Shown here in pieces: positions 7,486-12,348 of a stretch of DNA of 12,348 nucleotides. The DNA is from CAIUKV01 sp041659105 (GTDB lineage Bacteria > Actinomycetota > Acidimicrobiia > IMCC26256 > PALSA-555): assembly GCA_041659105.1 (NCBI GenBank), contig JBAZYX010000110.1, positions 1-12,348 of the forward strand, read 5' to 3'. The first letter of the stretch is position 1; each line of letters opens with the position of its first letter. Made by a program: the position numbers and the translations under genes. Below the pieces are notes generated by a model, which saw only the letters and a list, made by a program, of their open reading frames with translations, did not search any database and was not told where the DNA came from.

Positions 7486-8747
7486 GCGCGCGCGATCTCC
7501 GCGTTGCTCGCCGATCCCTGGGCCACGATCCGCACGGCTCGGTCGGCGAGATCGGGGGGCGGCACCGCAAACCGCCCGAGCCCGTGCTCGCGCGAGGGCA
7601 GGAGCACCACCGCGGTGCCGGTGGTGGTGTCCTCTCCCTCCTGATTGGTGGCGCGGAAGGCGATCTCGGCCTGCGGACCGTGATCCCCGATCGTCACGGC
7701 GGTCACCTCACCCCGGCACCAATGGGTGTCACCGACGTAGTTGAAGCCCCGCGCCTCGAGGTCGACCGCGAAGAGCCAGGCGTCGTCGCCCATCCAGTTG
7801 GTGAGCAGGTGCGTGAGCCAACACATGCGCATCTGTCCGTAGTCGAACGGCGCCGGGTGCCCGAGCCTCGCGGCGAGCTGCTCGTCCCAGTGGATGCGCT
7901 GCACGGAGTCGGGAACCCCGTACTCGTCTTCCGCGTACAGCGCCGGCGCTCGGCGGCGCAGGTTCCACGCGTAGCGCGACGGGCCGAAGCCATAGAGGCC
8001 GAACCCGATGCCCATGTGCATCGCGATGATGTCGAGCACCGTCAACGGGCCCTTCACCACGGGGGTCAGCGCATCACCCGGCCGCACGTCCTCGATGAAC
8101 CGCGGCTCGGCTCCGCGCCGGTCCTCGGCGGCGTAGTCGGCGTCGATCGCCGCGATCTGTTCGGGGGTGTACCGCGCGCGCTCGCGCCGACGGGTCGACT
8201 CGGAATCGCGATTCGCCCCGCGCTCGGCGTTGACGTAGGTCTCGGTGCGGGTCACGACGACGTCACCCGGCGCGGTCGCGTAGACGATGCGGAACCGGTC
8301 TCGCACCGACCGTCCGCCCCCCAGCCGCGACGGGCGCTCCTCGACCTCGACGACCTCGCGTCCACCCTGGTACACGTGCTGGCCCGCGTAGATCGGCCGA
8401 TAGAAGCGCCAGCTCGCGCCCGCGAAATATCGGCCGACGCCGCGGAACAGGCCGCGGAACAGGTCACGTTCGTCGTCGGCGAGCGGCGGGGTCTCATTGA
8501 TCCCGGTGCTGATGACGAACGTCGGTGGGGCGATCCGGCCGCGCCAGCGGGTGCGCGCGGCGTAGGCGTCGTCGTGCCACAGCGGGTTGTCGTCGCCGTA
8601 CCCGAACGCGAAGTGGCTGATGGCGCTGCGGTCGGCAACCTCGTTCCACTCCGGGTTGCGCAGTGGTTGCGGGATCCCGATCTGGCGGGTGGCGCGCGCG
8701 ACTTCGTCGTCGGAGATCCGCGCGTAGTAGTCGGACGGCTCGGTCAT
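7482..8747 (-). CDS. FAS1-like / MaoC-type double-hotdog dehydratase (operon gene 4)
   Basis: The 421-aa product is a FAS1-like dehydratase-domain protein. The N-terminal hotdog carries G-D-D-N-P-L-W-H-D (51-59), then A-P-P-T-F (73-77). A charged linker with D-S-E-S-T-R-R-R-E-R (181-190) joins it to the C-terminal hotdog, which opens with P-G-D-A-L-T-P-V-V-K-G-P-L-T (223-236) and holds F-D-Y-G-Q-M-R-M (301-308). Such proteins hydrate or dehydrate acyl-CoAs; mesaconyl-C4-CoA hydratase of the 3-hydroxypropionate cycle is a known relative in fold. Unlike its paralogue at 138-1328 it keeps the Asp of the G-D-x-N-P signature but has Trp where hydratase 2 has His. The start is ATG with an ATGA overlap on the upstream gene; only a weak ribosome site is visible, so translation may depend on coupling. 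Confidence 0.82.
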   Translation of the reverse strand: MTEPSDYYARISDDEVARATRQIGIPQPLRNPEWNEVADRSAISHFAFGYGDDNPLWHDDAYAARTRWRGRIAPPTFVISTGINETPPLADDERDLFRGLFRGVGRYFAGASWRFYRPIYAGQHVYQGGREVVEVEERPSRLGGGRSVRDRFRIVYATAPGDVVVTRTETYVNAERGANRDSESTRRRERARYTPEQIAAIDADYAAEDRRGAEPRFIEDVRPGDALTPVVKGPLTVLDIIAMHMGIGFGLYGFGPSRYAWNLRRRAPALYAEDEYGVPDSVQRIHWDEQLAARLGHPAPFDYGQMRMCWLTHLLTNWMGDDAWLFAVDLEARGFNYVGDTHWCRGEVTAVTIGDHGPQAEIAFRATNQEGEDTTTGTAVVLLPSREHGLGRFAVPPPDLADRAVRIVAQGSASNAEIARA

Positions 8748-9511
8748 CCCGACGGACCCGGAGCCCCGATGCGCTGCACACTGCGCTGGGGCGGCTCGTC
8801 GACCGCGAAGGAGTACCGCACTGCCGGGAGCACGATGTCGGCGCGAACCGCGAGGGCAGCCATGGGCAGACGCGCCTCGAGCCCCGGCGCGCCGCACGCG
8901 CCGGCGTCGAACGCCCGGAGCACCGGCCGGCCGTAGTCCGCCCGCCGGAACTGCATCTCGGGATCGACCTGCACGATGCGCACCGCCGCGTCAGGCATGC
9001 GGACCAGGTGGAGCGCGGCGGTGAACGTCGCGTCGGAGGGAGCCACCGGAGTCGGATCGACGAGCGCCCCGTCCAGGATGGGCGTGCCGTCCGGCGCCAC
9101 GACCCGAGCCTCGATGCGGTCGTAGTAGCGGCGCACGGAGACGTCGGCCGGCGCGGCGTGGAATCCCCATCGGGCGCGCAGCGGCTCCCCGGCGACCTCG
9201 TTGTCGACGAAGCTCGCCACGAGGAACGAGCGGGCCCGGTACCCGGCGCGACAGCCCAACCGGAGCTGGGCCAGGGTGAAGGGGCCGAGCTCACCGTCGT
9301 CGACGACGAGGAATGACCAGTGCAGGGTGGGCGGCACGGTCGGGTGCAGGGCGGCCGGAAGGTACTCGGTGTGGACGGCGTGGTTGTGCTCGAAGCTGAG
9401 CGTGAGGATCTCCGCGTCGGGAAGCGTCACATCCGCCGCGGCCGGATCGGTGATCGTGGGAACGCGGTCGGTTCCGAGGACCGCGACATCGAGGGTTCCG
9501 TTGAGCGGCAC
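8744..9511 (-). CDS. Acetoacetate decarboxylase-fold protein without any lysine (operon gene 3)
   Basis: The 255-aa product resembles the acetoacetate decarboxylase (ADC) superfamily in length and layout. It has an L-P-A-A-L-H-P-T-V-P-P segment (51-61), a strand set from W65 to about L85, then a long strand with S-F-L-V-A-S-F-V-D-N (95-104). The family motif E-x-x-G-x-P-K-K appears as E-V-A-G-E-P-L-R (105-112), so Leu111 and Arg112 replace the lysine pair that makes the Schiff base in true ADC. The whole protein contains no lysine, so imine chemistry on a lysine is excluded. It might be a hydratase, isomerase or binding protein that reuses the fold (inference). The GTG start has a strong GGAGGT site 6 nt upstream and is 2 nt from the previous stop. 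The family call is by pattern only. Confidence 0.65.
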   Translation of the reverse strand: MPLNGTLDVAVLGTDRVPTITDPAAADVTLPDAEILTLSFEHNHAVHTEYLPAALHPTVPPTLHWSFLVVDDGELGPFTLAQLRLGCRAGYRARSFLVASFVDNEVAGEPLRARWGFHAAPADVSVRRYYDRIEARVVAPDGTPILDGALVDPTPVAPSDATFTAALHLVRMPDAAVRIVQVDPEMQFRRADYGRPVLRAFDAGACGAPGLEARLPMAALAVRADIVLPAVRYSFAVDEPPQRSVQRIGAPGPSG

Positions 9512-9513
9512 CG

Positions 9514-10617
9514 TCAGACCTCCGTGCCCGCCGGTGCAGGCTCGCCGGACCGGAACCGGGGCATCACCTCACGAGCGAAGAGCCGCAGGGACGACTCGAT
9601 GTCTTCGAGGGGGACGCGCTCCATCGTGTTCATGAGGAAGTTCACACCGTCGACGCCGCACGACTCCCATCGCTGCAGCACGCGGGTGATGCGGTCGGGG
9701 TCGCCGATGGTCAGGCCCTCGGGAACGCCCTTCTCGTCGCCCGGCGCACTCGATTCGCGCCGGAGCTGGGGCAGCAGCCCGAGGGACGGGTACGCGGGGG
9801 TTGGCGTCGCTTCGCGCGCCGAGAGCAGCTGGGACGAGATGTACGAGAACGTCGCCGCCAGCCGCTGCCCCACTCGGGTCCCGCGCTCGTCGTCCTCGCT
9901 GCAGTGCATGAAGTTGACGGTGTGGACCTGCTCGTTCACGGCACCCACCGGGTCGCACTGCTGGATCCGCTTGCGGTACGTGGCGATCCGTTCCTCCTGC
10001 TCGCCGAACCCGCCGAACGTGAGGCCCAGGCTGCCGAGGCCCCGATCGGCGGCGTCGAGCTCGGTGCCCGGGCTCGTCACCGCCACCCACAACGGAGGGT
10101 GCGGGTCCTGGATCGGCTTCGGCAGCACGGCGCGCTCGGGCATGGAGAACGCCGTGCCGTCGTGCGAGTACCGCTCCTGGGTCCACATCTTGGGCAGGGC
10201 GCGGACCGTCTCGTCCCAGTACTTCTTCGTGTCGGCCGGATCGACGCCGAAGCCCGCGAGCTCCGTCCACGTCGACGACCGGCCGGTGCCGACGTCGAGC
10301 CGGCCTCCCGAGAGGATGTCCAGCACCGCCGCCCGTTCCGCGATCCGCACCGGCGGGTTGATCTGGGGCACGCAGATGACGATGCCGTGGCCGATGCGGA
10401 TGCGCTTCGTCTCCCGGGCGACCGCGCAGAGGAAGAGGTCGGGGGCCGAAGAGTGCGAGTACTCCTCCAGGAAGTGGTGTTCGACGCACCAGGCGTAGTC
10501 GAACCCCAGCTCGTCGGCGAGCTTGAGATAGCGAATCGAGTTCTCGTACACCTCGCGCTCCGCGCCGGGCGTCCACGGGCGCGGGACCGAGAGCTCGACG
10601 AAGACCCCGAACTTCAT
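9514..10617 (-). CDS. LLM-class flavin-dependent oxidoreductase (bacterial luciferase-like monooxygenase; operon gene 2)
   Basis: The 367-aa product has the TIM-barrel pattern of the luciferase-like family. It starts M-K-F-G-V-F, has L-A-D-E-L-G-F-D-Y-A-W (33-43) then the E-H-H-F motif (46-49), I-G-H-G-I-V-I-C-V-P (75-84) and L-S-G-G-R-L-D-V-G-T-G-R (102-113). These surround the flavin pocket, and E-H-H-F is typical of FMN-using luciferase-type members. Such enzymes use reduced flavin and O2 for Baeyer-Villiger, hydroxylation or C-S/C-N cleavage reactions; a few use F420. A separate flavin reductase is usually needed and none is in the window. The ATG has GGAGGT 5 nt upstream and overlaps the regulator stop (ATGA). 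As the first enzyme gene after the regulator it probably carries out an early step (inference). Confidence 0.88.
   Translation of the reverse strand: MKFGVFVELSVPRPWTPGAEREVYENSIRYLKLADELGFDYAWCVEHHFLEEYSHSSAPDLFLCAVARETKRIRIGHGIVICVPQINPPVRIAERAAVLDILSGGRLDVGTGRSSTWTELAGFGVDPADTKKYWDETVRALPKMWTQERYSHDGTAFSMPERAVLPKPIQDPHPPLWVAVTSPGTELDAADRGLGSLGLTFGGFGEQEERIATYRKRIQQCDPVGAVNEQVHTVNFMHCSEDDERGTRVGQRLAATFSYISSQLLSAREATPTPAYPSLGLLPQLRRESSAPGDEKGVPEGLTIGDPDRITRVLQRWESCGVDGVNFLMNTMERVPLEDIESSLRLFAREVMPRFRSGEPAPAGTEV
9518..9523 (-). promoter_or_regulatory. Ribosome binding site of the ADC-fold gene
   Basis: GGAGGT on the minus strand lies 6 nt before the GTG at 9511 and within the last codons of the oxidoreductase gene. 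It fixes the GTG as the start. This is the only junction in the array that is a gap (2 nt) rather than a 4-nt overlap, and it has a near-consensus site of its own. Confidence 0.7.
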
Positions 10618-11333
10618 GCGTTACCTCCGATGGTCGACGGCGACATCACGTGGCGGTACCGGAGCTCGTGCTCCGGATCGATCGCACCGGATACGCACAG
10701 AGCGAACTGCTGGGCGATGTAGTCGGCGAGGACGACGCGGTCGGTGAAGTACCAGTGCTTGAGTGCCCACATGTGCCCGAAGATGCTCAGGTCGTAGGCG
10801 AGGAGGAACGGATCGACGCGCTCGCGCAGGATCCCGGCAGCAACGGCATCGCGCGCGGGCTCGGCCAGCAGCTCGGTGGTCTCGAGCTCGAGCGCCTTGA
10901 CCCGGTCGAGCACGCCGTCGGGCATCGACTTCCCCTCCCGGTACGCGAGGAGCGCGCCGGGACGGTGCTCGTCGATCACCTCGCAGTACGCCGCGAACCC
11001 GGCCCGCAACCGGAGCACGGGGTCGTCGAACCCGACCATCGCGGGCGGGAGGCGGCGGAGGTAGCCGCCCATGATCCCGGTCACCACGTGGGCGAGCAGC
11101 GCTTCCTTGTTCTCGAAGTACCGGTAGATCAGCCCGACCGAGACGCCGGCGTCGGCGGCGACGTCCTGCATCGACGTGCCGTGGTAACCCTGCCGGGCCA
11201 TGAGGGCCGCAGCCGCTTGGGCCAGCTGCCCGACCCGCTCGTCGGTCCGAGCCCCGGCCACCGGATCGTCGGGCCGCGGCGGGACCCGGCGGACGCCGGG
11301 CCGAACCGACACTTCGATTGAATGGTGGTTCAT
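10614..11333 (-). CDS. TetR/AcrR-family transcriptional regulator (operon gene 1)
   Basis: The 239-aa product has a TetR helix-turn-helix at about residues 52-75: T-S-M-Q-D-V-A-A-D-A-G-V-S-V-G, then L-I-Y-R-Y-F-E-N-K-E-A-L-L. The rest is a helical ligand-binding domain with H-M-W-A-L-K-H-W-Y-F near 195-204. About 30 disordered residues rich in Pro and Arg precede the DNA-binding domain, so a later GTG start is possible; the ATG at 11333 was chosen because a promoter-like sequence sits just before it. TetR proteins usually repress until bound by a small ligand, often a CoA ester or substrate in catabolic operons. Its place as first gene, divergent from an acyl-CoA synthetase gene, suggests it controls both directions and itself (inference). 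Confidence 0.88.
   Translation of the reverse strand: MNHHSIEVSVRPGVRRVPPRPDDPVAGARTDERVGQLAQAAAALMARQGYHGTSMQDVAADAGVSVGLIYRYFENKEALLAHVVTGIMGGYLRRLPPAMVGFDDPVLRLRAGFAAYCEVIDEHRPGALLAYREGKSMPDGVLDRVKALELETTELLAEPARDAVAAGILRERVDPFLLAYDLSIFGHMWALKHWYFTDRVVLADYIAQQFALCVSGAIDPEHELRYRHVMSPSTIGGNA
10623..10628 (-). promoter_or_regulatory. Ribosome binding site of the LLM oxidoreductase gene
   Basis: GGAGGT on the minus strand lies 5 nt before the ATG at 10617, inside the end of the TetR gene. It is one of the two strongest ribosome sites in the array and may raise expression of the oxidoreductase above that of the regulator. Confidence 0.7.
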
Positions 11334-11342
11334 CGGGGGCCG

Positions 11343-11371
11343 AGTCGACCCCAGGACGCTGCGGCTGTCAA
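11343..11371 (-). promoter_or_regulatory. Candidate promoter of the ten-gene operon, possibly leaderless
   Basis: On the minus strand a perfect TTGACA (11366-11371) is followed after 17 nt by TCGACT (11343-11348), which matches three of six positions of TATAAT including the first T, fourth A and last T. Only 9 nt separate this -10 box from the ATG at 11333, so transcription would begin at or within a base or two of the start codon. That gives a leaderless mRNA, common in actinobacteria, and fits the absence of a clear ribosome site before the TetR gene. Confidence 0.45.
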
Positions 11372-11416
11372 GTCCGCGTCGGCCCACTTCCCTCGCGGCG
11401 ACACCCGACCGTGTGC

Positions 11417-11421
11417 AAGGA
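11417..11421 (+). promoter_or_regulatory. Weak ribosome binding site of the right-hand acyl-CoA synthetase gene
   Basis: AAGGA lies 11 nt before the ATG at 11433, slightly farther than usual. It is the only purine-rich candidate near this start. A GTG directly after the ATG (11436) would be even more distant, so the ATG is preferred. Confidence 0.35.
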
Positions 11422-11432
11422 TCCGCCGCACG

Positions 11433-12348
11433 ATGGTGACCCCCAGGCTGGCGGATCTCCTCCGCCGCGCGGCAACCGACGAGCCCGACCGCGAGGCGTT
11501 CGTGCACGGCAGCGAGCGGGTCACCTACGACCGGCTCGACCGGATGGTGGACGGCGTCGCCGCCACGCTCGCCGGGTGCGGGGTGACGACCGGCGACGTG
11601 GTGGCCGTGCTGCTCCCGTCGTCGATCGCCTTCGCCGCGTGTTACCTCGGGGCCGCCCGGGTGGGCGCTCTCACGACGGCGGTCAACCTGCGCCTGGGCC
11701 CGGAAGAGCAGGCGAGCATCCTGCACCGCGCCGACCCGCGTGCGGTGGTCGCCGGCGATCCCGCCCGGCTCCCCGAGTGCGTCCGGTCGGCCGCGGTGCT
11801 CTCCGCCGAGGACCTGGACGCGGCGTTCTGCGCGCCGCCCCCGGAGCACCTCCCTCGACCGGACGCCGGTGACCCCGTGTGCATCGTCTGGACCGGCGGC
11901 ACGACCGGCGTACCCAAGGGCGCGGTGTACGACCACGCGGCCCTGGCGGCGATCGCCCGCGGCCAGGCGGACGTCATGTCCGCCCACGACCGCCTGCTCC
12001 ACGCCGTGCCCTTCCCCCACCTCGGGTTCATGGGCTGGTGCTGGGGCTTCCTCGCCCGCCGGATGACCATCGTGCTCGGCCCCGAACCGTGGTCGGCCGC
12101 GGCGACGCTGCGCCTGGTCGACGCCGAACGGGTGACCGTGATGAACGGGGTGCCCACCCAGTGGTCACGCCTGCTCGACCACGAGGACGTCTCGCTGACC
12201 GACTTCTCGACGCTGCGGGTCGTCGCCATGGGGGGTGCCGCCGCGCCGCCCGAGCTGATCCGCCGGTTGCGCGAGACGCTGGGCTGCCCGGTGCTGAACG
12301 GGTACAGCGCGACCGAGGCCGGCGTGATCTCCGGCACGGTCATCGGCG
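11433..12348 (+). CDS. AMP-forming acyl-CoA synthetase/ligase, N-terminal 305 codons (partial, 3' end outside window)
   Basis: The frame stays open from the ATG to the window edge. The visible 305 residues cover most of the large N-terminal domain of an ANL adenylating enzyme. They include the P-loop W-T-G-G-T-T-G-V-P-K-G (153-163, Lys162) and the N-G-Y-S-A-T-E motif (289-295, Glu295); V-V-A-M-G-G-A-A (263-270) precedes it. The hinge and catalytic lysine are beyond the edge. It would activate a carboxylic acid to its CoA thioester. It is divergent from the TetR-led operon across a 99-bp gap, so it is a likely member of the same regulon and may make the CoA ester that the operon consumes (inference). 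It is not the same gene as the left-edge fragment. Confidence 0.88.
   Translation, partial: MVTPRLADLLRRAATDEPDREAFVHGSERVTYDRLDRMVDGVAATLAGCGVTTGDVVAVLLPSSIAFAACYLGAARVGALTTAVNLRLGPEEQASILHRADPRAVVAGDPARLPECVRSAAVLSAEDLDAAFCAPPPEHLPRPDAGDPVCIVWTGGTTGVPKGAVYDHAALAAIARGQADVMSAHDRLLHAVPFPHLGFMGWCWGFLARRMTIVLGPEPWSAAATLRLVDAERVTVMNGVPTQWSRLLDHEDVSLTDFSTLRVVAMGGAAAPPELIRRLRETLGCPVLNGYSATEAGVISGTVIG

Larger units (their letters stand above)
138..11333 (-). other. Ten-gene, translationally coupled catabolic operon
   Basis: Ten minus-strand genes run head to tail with no intergenic space. The junctions are ATGA at 10614-10617, a 2-nt gap at 9512-9513, ATGA at 8744-8747, GTGA at 7482-7485, 6388-6391 and 5069-5072, ATGA at 3897-3900, GTGA at 2968-2971 (if the GTG start is used) and GTGA at 1325-1328. 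Such overlaps let ribosomes finishing one gene start the next, favouring fixed ratios of products. All frames are intact. The order places the regulator and monooxygenase first and the CoA ligase and second dehydratase last. Confidence 0.8.
11334..11432. promoter_or_regulatory. Divergent intergenic control region between the TetR gene and the right-hand acyl-CoA synthetase gene
   Basis: This 99-bp gap is the only real intergenic space in the window and must hold the promoters of both units and probably the TetR operator. A promoter-like pair faces left (see 11343-11371). No convincing plus-strand promoter was found. Weak inverted repeats are present: CGTGTG at 11410-11415 with CGCACG at 11427-11432 (five of six pairs, 11-nt spacer), and GCGG/CCGC arms around the -35 box. 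In DNA this GC-rich such short matches arise by chance, so the operator is not located with confidence. Confidence 0.5.

Noticed and set aside
11410..11432. Inverted repeat CGTGTG/CGCACG as the TetR operator
   Set aside because: The arms are short, imperfect and overlap the ribosome site; in DNA this rich in G and C the match is not better than chance, so it is mentioned only within the intergenic region.
11334..12020. Upstream extension of the TetR frame to 468 codons
   Set aside because: It runs antisense through the right-hand synthetase gene and across the promoter region; the TetR domain begins after the ATG at 11333.

Overview
The window is very GC-rich (roughly 70% by eye), tightly packed, and uses many GTG starts; all ten stop codons of the minus-strand array are TGA. 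Together with the gene content (family III CoA-transferases, FAS1-like dehydratases, an FMN luciferase-like oxidoreductase, a TetR regulator) this suggests an actinobacterium (Actinomycetota, possibly Acidimicrobiia or a Mycobacteriales/Pseudonocardia-type organism). No rRNA, tRNA, phage, IS or CRISPR sequence is visible, so the lineage is an inference.

Layout. Positions 2-130 (+) are the last 42 codons of an acyl-CoA synthetase that enters from the left. It converges on a ten-gene minus-strand array (11333 down to 138). In transcription order the array encodes: a TetR regulator, an LLM-class flavin oxidoreductase, an acetoacetate-decarboxylase-fold protein, a FAS1-like/MaoC-type dehydratase, two family III CoA-transferase proteins, an acyl-CoA dehydrogenase, a cyclase-family metal hydrolase, an AMP-forming acyl-CoA ligase, and a second FAS1-like dehydratase. 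Eight of the nine junctions are 4-nt ATGA/GTGA overlaps and the ninth is a 2-nt gap, so this is almost certainly one translationally coupled operon. A 99-bp divergent intergenic region (11334-11432) separates it from another acyl-CoA synthetase gene (+) that runs off the right end.

How the genes may work together (inference). The set looks like a complete activation and side-chain or ring-opening catabolic module. The flavin monooxygenase oxidises a ketone or ring. The cyclase-family hydrolase opens a ring or hydrolyses an intermediate. The ligase and CoA-transferase pair make CoA thioesters. The acyl-CoA dehydrogenase and two double-hotdog hydratases carry out desaturation and hydration. The TetR protein would sense a substrate or CoA ester and autoregulate. 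No 3-hydroxyacyl-CoA dehydrogenase or thiolase is present, so the route is either finished elsewhere or is not classical beta-oxidation. The substrate cannot be read from the sequence.

The most interesting details are enzymes lacking expected catalytic residues. One CoA-transferase has Gln where the catalytic Asp belongs, next to a paralogue that keeps it. The acetoacetate-decarboxylase-like protein contains no lysine at all, so it cannot use Schiff-base chemistry. The two dehydratases have complementary, incomplete N-terminal hydratase signatures. These point to heteromeric enzymes with one degenerate subunit and to a repurposed decarboxylase fold.
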